Below, piece by piece: positions 10,388 to 22,112 of a stretch of 64,000 nt of DNA. The position numbers and the translations under genes are program-made. Position 1 is the first letter of the stretch, and each line of letters begins with the position of its first letter. Source of the stretch: Lycorma delicatula (Eukaryota; Arthropoda; Insecta; Hemiptera; Fulgoridae); NCBI RefSeq assembly GCF_047948215.1, contig NC_134460.1, positions 16,489,501-16,553,500 on the forward strand, given 5' to 3'. The notes below the pieces were generated by a model. The model searched no databases. It saw only the letters and a list, made by a program, of their open reading frames with translations, and was not told the origin of the DNA.

Positions 10388-10683
10388 AGGTTGGTCTAGT
10401 GGTGAACACATCTTCCCAAATAAGTTGATTTAGAAGTCCAGAAGTTGATTTAGATTAAGTTGAAGTTGATTTAGAGAGTTCCAGCGTTCAAATCCTAGTA
10501 AAGGCAGTTACTTTTGTATATATTTGAATACTAACTAGATCATGGATACTGGTGTTCTTTGGTGGTTGGATTTCAAGCCGCACATCTAAGGAATGGTTGA
10601 ACTGAAACTGTACAAGATTACACTTCGCTTAAACACACATCACCCTCTGAAGTAATGCCTAAACAGGAATAAGAAAGAACAAT
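10388..10683 (+). repeat. tRNA-derived SINE, copy 2
   Basis: Plus-strand copy with A box TGGTCTAGTGG, B box GTTCAAATC and an AAGAAAG tail. Unlike the other copies it carries an insertion of two extra AAGTTGATTTAG-like units between the boxes (10430-10475), widening the A-B spacing. Such slippage would probably impair transcription. Otherwise near full length. Confidence 0.85.
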
Positions 10684-11501
10684 ACAGAAAAAAATGAATT
10701 TTTTTCCTTCATTAAATTTTATTGCTTTCCATAAATAAAATCATTTATTTTCATGGTTATGTATATTTAATTATGAATATGAAGATGTGACTATCCACTA
10801 CAAAAATAAAACAAAAAGGTATTTCTTCAATGAATTTTATTAGTTAACGTATGAAATTACTGAATTCAAAAAAAAATTTTATGTTTTTTAAAAATAAAAT
10901 ACAGAAATGATAATTTAGATTCACCTACTTCAATGCAACACCTTATTGATTGGAATGTCATTTCATATTCAGTCATCAACATCAAATGTTATGTTAAAAT
11001 CTTATTGGTCGCCTGAGCTTTCTTAATCTGTCATTTTTAATATAGATTAGTAAGAATGAAATTTTTTCAAATGGCTGAGAAAAAAATCTTAGACTAACTT
11101 AGTCTGTATTTCAAGTTAACATTAATTTTAATATAATTTTTAGAAATAAAACTGATAGCATTACTAATCAATCATGTTATCGGTTGAAGTATCTTTGCTT
11201 AATCATTTATAAAAGATGTTTGAGTAATTTTAGTCGTTCTGATTCTTTCAATTTTTGAATACGGTAATTATTGTTAACACTCTGTATTAAGATTCTGTAT
11301 GCCGTCCTCCCTAGTCTTAACTAATCATTATTCTGCTGTCACATCTCTTGAGCTTGCAATCTGTTGAACTCAATGTCAAGGTTTCACTTTAGAAAAACAC
11401 CACTGAAATACATGTGGATCTCAAATTAATCGATTCTTCTTTCAACATAGAATTCTCTTATTCAGAGGACTTGTTTCATTATAACTTGTTTCTGTAACTT
11501 A
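10684..11501. other. AT-rich stretch, nothing recognised
   Basis: No supported feature. Confidence 0.4.
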
Positions 11502-11855
11502 TTCTTTTATTTATCTCTCTTTTCATTCTGTCTAATATCAGGCCCGATTAGATCTGTTTCATTCCCAATATGTAAGGTTCTACTGAAGCAAGGATAAAGT
11601 TTTTTATTTAGGTTTATTTTCACATTTATTTTTGCAGCTAAGGTTAAATTTCAGATTTTTGACAAGAAGGCTAAGCTTTGAGTTCTTTTATTTATCTCTC
11701 TTTCCATTCCATCTAATATATCAGGACTAATTACATCTTAAATGCCTTAGGTTTAGTGGAAGTAAGGATATAGTTTTTATTTAGATTTATCTTCACCTTT
11801 TTTTTTCATAAGGTTGCAGTTAAGATTTTTTACAAGTAGGTTAGCTTTGGGATTT
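11502..11855. repeat. Diverged ~181-bp tandem duplication
   Basis: Two units start with TTCTTTTATTTATCTCTC at 11502 and 11683. They continue in parallel through a CATTC..TCTAATAT block, an AAGGATA block and a final GACAAG/TACAAG...AGCTTTG. Several percent diverged, with small indels. Confidence 0.75.
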
Positions 11856-11925
11856 GTAAAATATACTTTCCACCGGTAAATAACTTTTTTCGATACAATT
11901 TTATCACACTGTCTATAAAAGAAAA

Positions 11926-11990
11926 GATATACGAATAAAAGAAAAGATATACGAAAAGATATACGATGTCTTAAGAAAAGATATACGAAT
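11926..11990. repeat. Short tandem repeat of AAAAGATATACGA
   Basis: Four copies of AAAAGATATACGA, with variable spacers of 0 to about 15 bases. Confidence 0.85.
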
Positions 11991-12673
11991 TATGTAGAGC
12001 AATATTTTTTCACTAAATAACCTATTTGGAATGGCTCTGAGATTACATTCGAAATTCTGAAATAGTTTCAACAAAAAAAATTTAATCAAAGAATTAAAGT
12101 TTTTAGCCAAACTACTAATAACTGTAAATTTAAAGGAAATGAATGAAGGTTTTGCAAATTAAATCTTCACCCATTCTATCACCGACATTGGTATTAAGGG
12201 AATAATCGTCTTTATCATCTTTCCTGGATGCCATTACCTTTTATCAGCCACTCAATTTTACATTTCTTTATTGAAGTTATAATTGTTGTAATATACAAGT
12301 ATGTATAATTTCTCCCTCTCCATATTTAATCTGGACTCAGGTATGTTTCTTAGTAAAAGTTACATTTGTCTGCTTGACCGGTTAATCAGTCTTTCATACT
12401 TATTCGGTGTACAATGGATTACAAATATTATAATTGCTACAATTCATGTTTTTAATGTTCAATGGACTCTTACAGCATTTTTCTAGTCAATTGTGTTATT
12501 TTTTTTTTTTATTAAAAATTGTATCAGCTGTGGGATAGATGAGGTGAAATAAAGTGTAAGAACATCATTACTGACTTCTTATTAAAAATTAATCTGTATT
12601 AACCGATAGAAAATAAGGCTGGAACTAGCATTTTATAGAGGCATTGGCAAGACCCCAATTCATATTTCACAGC
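11991..12673. other. AT-rich stretch, nothing recognised
   Basis: No supported feature. The open frame at 12301-12486 has no recognisable motif and an amino-acid make-up typical of chance AT-rich frames. Confidence 0.4.
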
Positions 12674-12805
12674 AAATGGAAACCGATGAATTTCGAGTGC
12701 GCATGCAACAAAAAAGAATCCCAATATTATTGTCCATTGTGTCCTTCGCAACCGGCTCTTAATTTAACTCCTTGTATTGATGAAATCTACCGTAAGTACA
12801 TTTAG
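12674..12805 (+). pseudogene. piggyBac-type transposase C-terminal Cys-rich tail fragment
   Basis: A 43-residue frame ending in a stop reads ECACNKKESQYYCPLCPSQP and then LNLTPCIDEIYRKYI. The C-x-C ... YYC-x2-C-x8-C spacing and the CPSQP..L..PC..IY pattern match the zinc-binding C-terminal domain of piggyBac transposases. Those transposases move DNA at TTAA sites. No upstream catalytic domain is visible in any frame, so this is a 3' scrap. The match rests on a short motif. Confidence 0.5.
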
Positions 12806-13133
12806 GCTGGTTTACATTTAGTTTCAATTTTTTATTGTAATTATTTCCATTTTAATATTTTATTATATTTACTACTGTTTATGTTATTCCTTTGAACTTT
12901 TTCAGTACTGTAATGTATTACGATTGTATTTGATAAAATATTAACATTTTGTTTGATTATTATAATAAAATTAATAATTATCAATTCTGATATTTGTGTT
13001 TTTATTTTATGTCTCGTCTAGTATAACAATTTACTTTGTTAAGTCTACAAAGTTCATAATATAATGCTACTATTACTGTAGATTGTACAGTATGAATGAA
13101 ACTAATGAAAATATAACACGATAATTATTTTGT

Positions 13134-13284
13134 TGTTTGGTGGAGAACGCGTCTTCCCAAATCAGTTGATTTAGAATTCGAGAGTTCCAGCGGTCAAGTC
13201 CTAGTAAAGCCAGTTATTTTTATATGTATTTGTACTAGATCGTGGATATTGATGTTCTTTAGCGGTTGGGTTTCAATTAACCAA
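13134..13284 (+). repeat. tRNA-derived SINE, copy 3 (partial)
   Basis: Contains the GTCTTCCCAAATCAG block, a degraded B box (GGTCAAGTC) and the CTAGATCGTGGATA...GGTTGGGTTTC block. The 5' A box is eroded and the tail is missing after 13284. Confidence 0.8.
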
Positions 13285-14200
13285 AAATAAAATATGAGTT
13301 TTCAAAAGGAAAACAAAAATATAGATTTTTAATAAATTTCACTTAAATTTGTCTAAATAATTCTCAATTGAATTCTATTTATTGTAATTGAAATACTACT
13401 AGTTGGAATATACTTACATGGGATATTTTTGATTTAAAAAAAAGAAAGTATTTTTGAGAATTGTTACTGTTTTCAGAAGCGATTGACACTTTATGTCTGG
13501 TTGTAAAAAATGAGAAAATCTAAAAATCTGATTTTTTCTTTTAGATTAAAGTAGTACCAGAGTTAATTTTAAAAGCCAATAAAAAACAGTTATTTGCTGA
13601 AGATAAAAATTGAAAATGTTAAATTTAAAATATCAGCTGGTTTGATAGAGCTGAGTTTTAAAAGATATATATTTCCACCATAGATAGTTTGAGAATAAAT
13701 AACGTAAAAATCTAAAAAACTAGTTTCTGCAAAAAAAATAATTATAAGATGATAATAATCATACCAAAAAATTAGAGATCCGGAATTAACATTTATATTT
13801 CTAAGATTACTAAAGGAATATTCAATAGAAGCTCTGGTTAAAATATTGAAAGAATTTGTCAATAACACTAAAGCATTATAAAATAAACATACTCAAAAGT
13901 TAAAATTTAAGGTTGAATTTCGAAACCCATTCAAATAAAAATGACAGTAAGACAAGATGATGGTCTCTCACATCGTTCAATTTCGCTCTGGAAAAATCGA
14001 TTGAAGAATAGAATATGAAAATACAAATACTTGTAAAAAAAAATACAAAAGTCAACATCTAAATGTTTACATTTTACCATTAGCTGATGACATGGTAACT
14101 TCGGAAAAAACTTTAGATGGGAGAATGAAATTTCAATAATCAGAAAAAACTGCAAACAAAATCAAGCTATAAATTTAATATAATGGATTCAAATAATATG
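13285..14200. other. AT-rich stretch, nothing recognised
   Basis: Two minus-strand open frames (13590-13868, 13931-14155) lack recognisable motifs. I treat them as chance frames. Confidence 0.4.
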
Positions 14201-14201
14201 T

Positions 14202-14487
14202 ATAGTTTACTGACATACCATTATGTTTCAGTCCACTGCCGCCTCTCACAAAATACAATAGTAGTATAAATTACCTTAATTTTATTGCCCGGCGGTGGTG
14301 CAGCCCGTATAACAACAGCAAGGTTGATTCGTATTCTTTCTTCTAATTCGTTATTAAAATGTAATCGATCGGCGCTTTAATGAACCAACAGGACATCAAG
14401 ATATGGACTTGGCGCCGGTGGATAGATGCTGAATAACCGCAAAGAAAACCGCTGTAACAGCAAACAAACCGGATAATGATGGCTTCA
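14202..14487. repeat. Dispersed repeat R2, copy 1
   Basis: Aligns with 45999-46283 over about 285 bp in the same orientation. Both share TAGTTTACTGACATACC, CCGCCTCTCACAAAATAC, TTGATTCGTATTCTTTC and AACCGCAAAGAAAACC. The similarity is high, with scattered substitutions and small indels. The minus strand of the other copy has a 73-codon frame, but it is broken here. The GC content is above that of the surroundings. Confidence 0.85.
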
Positions 14488-15185
14488 TCTAAAACAACTT
14501 AATGTATTTTGAACCGATTAAAATAATTAAAATTAAATTATCGCATATTTATAATAATCTTATTTGGGGAAACAAAAGCGATAAAAAATAAAAACATTAT
14601 ATTATACACTTTTTAATAAATTTCAATATCCTGCACATAGATGATGACTGGTGTTCGCAGACAACAATAAGAAAAAGGGTAGACTATAACCCCATTAATG
14701 AAAAGAAAATATATATATACATATATATAAAGAAATTAATTTTCATTAATCGAACTAATTGTAAAATTATTTTCAAGAAACCAATTAAATAAACTAATTT
14801 GCATAATCTAAACTTAAAAAAAAGGTTTTACATAACGAAAAAGTATCTCTTAACTTTAAAAATTTTACTATAACATTTTAGTTCGGTTAATAAAATAAAA
14901 TTAATATATATAAAACGAGCTTTTATTTTATTTTATTTTATTTATAAAGAAAATTTAGTGTAAATTAAATGCGGTATAAATATTGAAAAATTATCATTTA
15001 GATAAAATAGTGTGTTCCCTCGGGTGGATAACCGGGAGACTGATGCTGATGATCTGCTACAGCGAGACCTGTAACGAAACAACACGTATCGAAAAAATCT
15101 CGAGAGTAAAAGGACTTGAGAAACTTTTGATGTCAAAATTTTTTTCAGTTTGTTGCGTTAAGTAATTTATAACTGAAAATATAAA
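14488..15185. other. AT-rich stretch, nothing recognised
   Basis: No supported feature. Short overlapping open frames near 14950-15165 lack recognisable motifs. Confidence 0.4.
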
Positions 15186-15870
15186 ACTAAATTTTTTAAT
15201 TAAATATGATAATTAAAGTAAATACCTCGGTTGACCGGGCCGTTTAATTAGGGTCTGGGCCATAATTCCAACATTATTTGTTTTAAGTTTGTTTCGGGTG
15301 TAATTCTAAAGGTACGTAATAAGAAAGTTACAACGAGGGGGTTTTAACTCGTTTTATATCCATCGCGATTTTTACGTCCCTCCAACTTTCAGTGCTCATA
15401 AATAAAAAAAAAGAGTAGATGATAAGTGGTTTCGCCATTATTTCCACAAAACATTACATTAAAACACGTATCGTTTACTATTAAAAAAAAAAATTGATTC
15501 GATACGAGATCCAAGACGGCAGGTAAACGTGAAAGACCCGTATTTTTGGTAAGAGCCATAACTATGTTAAATGAATAACAAAATCCGTACAACTTTTACA
15601 GCATTGTATTCTGAAGAAGAAAATAAACAGCGTTGTAAGATGAATCGAACAAAGAAAAACCTTTTTGCTTCTCTTTCATCAGTCGTAAATCGGAAACTCG
15701 TACATATTTTATATTAAATTTCTCCGTTATTTTCACGTGTAGAAAATTTTATAAAAGATCCGGCAGAACAACGTGTACACCTGTTATTCTTTCGTCCAAA
15801 TCTACTCGACCGATACAAGTTAAATTTTGCACTAACAAAGGTTTTATACCTGTAAAGAATTTACGATATA
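15186..15870. repeat. Dispersed repeat R3, copy 1 (mosaic)
   Basis: Four blocks match 62270-62925: a) TTTTTTAATTAAATATGATA with GACCGGGCCGTTTAATT (15190-15248); b) GGGCCATAATT.CAACATTA (15257-15285); c) GAATCGAACAAAGAAAAACC (15643-15710); d) AAATTTTGCACTAACAAA (15820-15862). The order here is a-b-c-d, but a-b-d-c in the other copy, so one of them has been rearranged. Confidence 0.7.
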
Positions 15871-15932
15871 ATATTTGAACGAGTTGGAGCGGGAGAATAA
15901 AAAGTAAAAATAAATAAACTGAATAATGATTT

Positions 15933-16240
15933 TCTTTTAAAACGAAATCGCTCTAAAAAGTAGAACATAATTTTTGTTTATTATAAGATAATCAAAATAA
16001 TTTTCAATATTTATAAGAATTCTGAGCTCGTAAAATATTTACTGAAGAATTCGAATAGGTAATCTGCGATAATTAATAAAGTTAAAAATGTGAACGTAAA
16101 TTAAATCGATAAGACAAAATAATATTTTTTCGGCGCACAACGGGTTATTTTTTACAAATGCTGAAAATTATTTTCATTATCTTAAAATCACCAGAAAATT
16201 TATTTTCTACTTTTTAGAGCGATTTCGTTTTAAAAGTAAA
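15933..16240. mobile_element. MITE-like element with long terminal inverted repeats
   Basis: Left arm 15933-15999 and right arm 16160-16240 are inverted copies. The outer ~31 bases (TTTTAAAACGAAATCGCTCT onward) match perfectly. A second inner block (TAAGATAATNAAAATAATTTT) matches with one difference. The interior is about 160 bp and non-coding. Length, arm design and lack of coding fit a miniature inverted-repeat transposable element. The family is not identified. Confidence 0.8.
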
Positions 16241-17035
16241 CCGTTATTGTTTTTAAACTTTATTTAATTTTATTTTTTGTATACGTAAATATTTTTAAAA
16301 AAATATATAAACCCTTTAGGAGCAAAACTATATTGCTGTAGAAGTAATATGAAATTTTATAATCTATTTTTTTTTTTTGAGAAATTAATTCAGACGGAAA
16401 ACGCGAGCGCGCGCGCGCGAATACACAGTGAGACATTAAAAATCGGTATTTTCAGCTATTTTATTACTTTCATAATTATTCTTGACGTATTTTGGTACTT
16501 TTCGTTTGATTTTTTGCGAAAATTACTGGAAAGAAGGATCTGTTTAAATATACGTGTACGACAAGAACACCGTACGATAAGCTACGTCATCCTTGAAAAT
16601 TGCATATTGTGAAATGTCAGGTCCCACTTATATTTTTATAGGACAATACGTTTCCCACCTGAAACTTATTATTTCGCGTCGTGCGTGCCTGCACAATGTA
16701 ATTTTTTTTTTTTAATGTTCTCCCTGCATTTCTCGATTTGTATTAACATAATGTACAGGAGTTATTATATTTATGCACGATAATTCATTATTTACAAAGT
16801 CTAAACTAATTTTCACCCTTTCCTTCCTAGTACCGATTCAAAATTTCTATGAAAATAAAATAATATTTATTATTACTTATTTATTATAATTACAAATTTA
16901 TATTTATCGGTTATTTCCTAATAACGATACTAACTTAAGAAATTCTTCTTTCGAAATGCGACGGCCGTGGTTTCTTCGAAACGGTTTTTACATAGTTTTG
17001 TAGTCTCAGGTCGACCGTTCGTGAGATGTGTTTAA
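16241..17035. other. AT-rich stretch with a CG-dinucleotide run
   Basis: Contains a GCGAGCGCGCGCGCGCG run at about 16402-16420 and short A/T runs. The 87-residue frame at 16349 has no recognisable motif. Confidence 0.4.
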
Positions 17036-17188
17036 TTGAATCTCAACCACCAAAGAACACCGGTATCCGCTATCTAATGAAATCGGTAAAAAAGTTATTC
17101 TTAACCTTGCTAGGGTTTGAACCTTAAAACTCTCGACTTCGAAATCAGCCGATTTGCAATGACGAGTTAACCGCTAGACCAAACCGGT
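17036..17188 (-). repeat. tRNA-derived SINE, copy 4 (partial)
   Basis: The minus strand begins TCACCGGTTTGGTCTAGCGG (A box with a changed base) and has a B-box position reading GGTTCAAACCC and a GGATACCGGTGTTCTTTGG block. The 3' body and tail are absent. Confidence 0.8.
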
Positions 17189-18340
17189 GACTTCCGATTA
17201 CGCCTGCTACTCTTCAAGATTTGCGAAATAGAATCGTTACCAGGCTATATAGAAAAAATATTCCGTGAAATTCAAAAAAAAATTTTAAGAATGATTTATC
17301 TCGAAAAAGGTTTTCCCATTTAATGAAATATACGCGTAAGTTTAACAAAGGAAACGAACCTTTTAATTAAAATATTATTAAACTTATTAAATAATATTTT
17401 TTAAATTTATACTGGGATATCGACTTGGAGAATTTTATTCGCTATCAAAAATATCATGCGTTCACGTTTAATGATGAAATTTAAACAAACAAAAAAATAA
17501 TAAATCGATTTGAAACAGAAAATTTTAAAACGGAGACAAAATGGGGCGTATTGTAAATATTTTACTTTATAAAAAATTAAAAGATTTTTTATTTTAGCTG
17601 CTATCGGCGCAGAACGGCCCGTGGTGGTGAAGCGAGTAATTACCCAAGGCTCTTTCCACGACTCTCTCCCGCTGGAAGCAGTCAATTGATTATAGAAAAC
17701 CATAAAGTTTAAATTCAAGTAAAATTTTCGTTCAATCCGGTCAGTTTTTTCCGACAACAATTGAATTTGAAGGACGTTAAACAATTATTTATGTTACTTA
17801 ACTGTTTTTTTACTTTCCGAAATCAAATACTAAAATTATAATCGACAAAATTAAAACGTTATTTACATAAAAGTCTAAATTAGATTTTATTACCTGTTAA
17901 TGTAGCGATGTCGAAAGTAAAGAATCGGCTAAAATTCCCCGTCGTAAAATTTTCGAACAGTAAACTTTTACGTCGTTCAAATTTAAAAAATAAAAAAATA
18001 ATATGAAAATTCCGTAAAAGAAGACACTAACTCGTTAAAAATAAAAAAGATCGATATTAAATTATCTCACACAATATTTTAAATAGCATAATATTATTTA
18101 CGTTCACTTAATTAAAAAATAGTATTAGTAAACTTATTCGCATAAACAACGATTTATAAAACATGCCGATTCGATTAACTATCACGTGGAGAGAATTATA
18201 TAAATATCTTTTTTCATCGTAAACTATATACATTATTATATACCCTAAACATTATTTTTTAACAAACGTTGACATACAAATCGAACAAAAACGGACCCAG
18301 AAATGGCTTAATTGACATCGATATTTATACGATAAAAACA
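17189..18340. other. AT-rich stretch, nothing recognised
   Basis: A 125-residue minus frame (17407-17784) shows no recognisable motif and sits in DNA with codon use like its non-coding neighbours; left uncalled. Confidence 0.4.
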
Positions 18341-18470
18341 AAATCGTGTTATTTGTGTATCCACCTAATAAAGTGAAGAAATATTTTTAAGTTAATTATT
18401 TTAACAACGAACAATTTTTTTTTTACAATTTATATTTCTTACTTACGCGCGCGCGCAAACACACAAAACA
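18340..18470. repeat. Partial third copy of dispersed repeat R4
   Basis: About 100 bp (AATATTTTTAAGTTAATTA, TTTAACAACGAAC, CGCGCGCGCAA.CACAC) matches the 3' part of the 1.4-kb repeat at 26708-26815 and 59395-59495. More diverged than those two are from each other. Confidence 0.65.
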
Positions 18471-18727
18471 CAATTTATGTGCGTTTTTTATATGAAACTC
18501 AACGCATATGTTTTAGATCATATTTCAGATACAAATTCAGCGTAGATTGATAATTTTATATTAATTTAGAAAAATAATATAATTTACGTATTTAAAAAGC
18601 TAACTCGAAAGTATAATAAATATTTACTAATTTGATAATTCTGTTTTTATTATTTACTATCTCCCCCGTCTTATATTTATAATAACCATTAGTACATTTT
18701 TATTTTAAACGAAATAAATTAGAGAAA

Positions 18728-18777
18728 AATAAACCGTTTAGAAAAACACCTGTATGTGTTATTCTAAACGGTTTATT
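18728..18777. repeat. Near-perfect 22-bp palindrome
   Basis: AATAAACCGTTTAGAAAAAC and its reverse complement flank the loop CTGTAT, with one mismatch in 22 pairs. It could form a strong hairpin. No coding context. Confidence 0.85.
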
Positions 18778-21110
18778 CTTTGCATTTATAGATTATTAAT
18801 TAACACTGACATATTTAAAAGATTTAAATACGATAAAAAACTAGCTGCAGCTAGGCGGTTCCTCTGGCGGGCAGCATCTCAGAATGGGATTATTAGGAGT
18901 CTAAAATTGATAACCTCTTGTGTGAATTTTTTTTTTAATGATGAAAATCTATCAAAGAAAAGCGAAAAGTCACCAAATCTATGCAATTAAATTTGATTTA
19001 GGCGTCTTTTAATGATCGCGCATTAAACGTTTTCAATATTCACAATATACATATGCAAATTCACTCGATACGAGAACCGGAAAGCTTAAATATAAATCAA
19101 ATTAAATTAAATTTAAGAAAAAAATTCGTAATAAATAATACGCTACATATTTGAGTGTACTCCATAGCGCTCTTTTTCCCGCATCATTACTAACTCTGAT
19201 CGTTCCTAGAGGGAGTATTTACTTATATTTTCACTTTCTTCTACGGATATATCGGCGATAAATTTTTATTTTATTATTTTAATGTAAGCGTTTCTTGTAC
19301 TGTTTCTTTGATTTACAGACACCGAATGATGTTGTGAATTACACGGTAATGCTTTTGCAGTAGATGTTGGTAACTAAGGATATCATACAAGTAAAATCAA
19401 AGCGGCCGGTTCTACGCCCTGAAATATTTTTTTTAAATAATAAGAAATATAGTAAATTAAAAATTGTATTTATACACGGTAAATTAATTATAGAAATATT
19501 AATGCATTCGTTTGTAACTATTGTAATCCTAAGGATTATATTCGTACACTTTTTATATAAATTAATTTAACACACCGCTTGAATAAAGTAACTTCCTTTT
19601 TAAAAAAAAAAAAAAATAGTATTCATAAATATTGTCAGAATTTGCACGCATTTAACATATATATATATATATATTTGCACATTCTTATAAGTAGACATAT
19701 ATGAAACTTAACATGTAAGGTAATAATGTAATTTACGTTACGTTATTACAATGTAAATTACAACTTAAAACTTACGTAACTTAATAAAAAGAAATATATC
19801 TTAACAAGAAATAATTGTTGGATTTTACGCTTTCTCTCGATCGGTTCTCAAATATACGTTTCTCCTTGGCTGTTGCTGTGTTATTTTAAATATTCAAATT
19901 TTCATCAATTTAAAACTCGCAAAGAGGGCGATATGATTATATCATTTATTTTTTATAACTACAATTGTATCGTTGTCAGTGTTTAACGGAAGGAGAGGAA
20001 TTATGTTTGCGTTAAAATGAATAGCATTTTTAAAAGACAAAAAAGTTTTTCGATCGAACAGAGTTTTTGTTCGACTAAAAACAAACAAAGATTAATTTTT
20101 AAATAAATGATTTATAACGATTCCTATATATATACTTGCTATCTCATTATTATGGGTTATGGGGAGAAAAAAATGTTTACGATAACTATATTTTACATGC
20201 CACACCCTATTCCGCCATAAACAATGGTCAGTACTAGCCGTTTTGTTATAGTTTTTTTCTACAGTACCATTTGTCCTTGAAATCTGTACGTGTAATATCG
20301 TTTTTGTTAAAACATTATAAGATTAATAAAACTTTCTTTGTTTGAACACAAGCAGCGGTATAATTATTAAAAGAATTTTAGATTTTTACGCAAAACCTTT
20401 AAATAAGAATGACATTAGAAAATGAATCCTCCCGCTATAAAAATCCAACGATAATGCCGATTACATTAAAATCGTTTACTTAGACTAAATAATTTTCCGT
20501 TCAAATAAGTTATGAAAAAAACTTTTCTCAGGATTATCGGTGGAATTACCTCAACAAAATCCATGAAATTATCATTAAAATCGTTCAGTTTAATGAAGAG
20601 TAAACCTTGAACATCTATCGTTTTTACTTTTCCGGGAAACGGGCCAGATTTGAACTCCTTGATCAAATTATGTTTTTAATTTACAAATGACGCGGTATTA
20701 AAAGCGTTAATCAGAATAAAAAAAAAAAAAAAACAATAATTTGTAATAAAACATTTTGCGTCTAAGTTTATCCTCTTGACCAAATAATGTTTTTACCGTC
20801 AAATTTATATCGTATTTAGAATTTAATTACTAAAAGAAAAAGCTGAAAACACGTTTGTACGACTTACCCTTCAGCCGGCTTTTTTCTGATGCACAGCTTA
20901 CACAAACAACTTAATTTAAAATATTTATCGATTTAGTGAAATATAATATTTTTTGTTCAGGAGTTAAGCTTCCCTCATCACCCCTGCCGCATGGACAAAA
21001 GATATCAGTCGGTAGGTAAGGATTTTCAAATAACAGCCTATTATGATGACAAATTGTTTGTACTAATAAAATTTATTGCTACTTCAGCAACCGTTTCGTA
21101 GCCCTAACAA
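18778..21110. other. AT-rich stretch with microsatellite
   Basis: Nothing coding is recognised. There is a (TA)n run at 19654-19673 and a poly-A at 20719-20736. Confidence 0.4.
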
Positions 21111-21111
21111 T

Positions 21112-21186
21112 TTGTTTTACATATTCCAAACGTGGCCTGCCTACACAATTTTTCCCTTCTACCTGTCCTTCCAATATTAACGCCTC
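21112..21186 (-). pseudogene. RTE-type retrotransposon 3' coding fragment
   Basis: Matches 35309-35380 almost base for base (CAATTTGTTTTACATATTCC, AAACGTGGCCTGCCTACACA). On the minus strand it encodes the EGQVEGKNCVGRPRLEYVKQ-type tail of RTE ORF2. Only about 75 bp survive. Confidence 0.75.
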
Positions 21187-22029
21187 GAACGCCTATAACT
21201 CGAGAATTTGTACAACTCGAAATTTATTTTAATTCCCTGCCGAACTGCATTACGTTATACGGAAATATAATGCCTTTAACCCGAACAAAAATCCTATAAG
21301 TCCAAGTAAAAATTTGATCGGTTTATAAAAAATTAATATAAAAAAACCAAAGTTTAACGCGAGGCCTATAATAATACCGCTCTTATATTCAGTTCAGAAA
21401 TATGAAACAAGCGTGTTTCACTTCCTGTACTGTGCGATAACAAAAAAGAATGAGTCGACATACAAAGAGGGAAGCGAAACTTATACATCACGCGTCGGTA
21501 TTCACCGAAACTCGTTTCTCGTAAGTGTCGGTCAATGCGTCTTTATAATATTCTCAGCCCGTATGCGTAGTTTTTTATGTCTTTTTTTATTTGTTTGCTA
21601 CTATAAAAAAGGGTGTTCTAATTCTTTCCTTACAACGAAAATTTTTCCACTACATGTTATTTGCCAGATCTAATTTGTTTTTAGGTCATTTAAATTCGAT
21701 TATAGATTGCATTGCTGAGGATAAACCTAAGAAAAAATACACGTGTAGAGTACGGCTCTTAAAAAACAATATTTTAAAAATGAGAAAATTACCTGCTAAA
21801 AGATATTTTAGAATTATAAACCGGTATACTAGTATCTAGGATTACAAATAAACTATCAAAAATATGTGCAAACGGTAATGTTTCTGACGAAGGTGAAATC
21901 GTTAATATTTGTTTTACGAATAGTTTGTTAGAATATTTAATGAAGTTATCGGTAGCGCCGGTACTGTGAACGATAGAATGATGTAGAATTATCATAAGTT
22001 ATGACTTGTAATGCGTTTATATTTTGTTT
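21187..22029. other. AT-rich stretch, nothing recognised
   Basis: Overlapping open frames at 21413-21995 show no known domain. Confidence 0.4.
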
Positions 22030-22112
22030 CGCATTTAGAGTTAAATCTTTTACCGTCTGATTTACACCGACACTATTCGAAAGACAAAATATATATTATA
22101 ACGGCTGTTGAA
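22030..22112. repeat. Dispersed repeat R6, copy 1
   Basis: GAGTTAAATCTTTTACCGT, TTTACACCGACACTATTC, AAAGACAAAATATATA and CGGCTGTTGAACT recur in the same order at 24352-24435. Confidence 0.75.

Noticed and set aside
17407..17784. 125-residue minus-strand open frame
   Set aside because: No recognisable motif, a composition like the surrounding DNA, and no splice or partner evidence.
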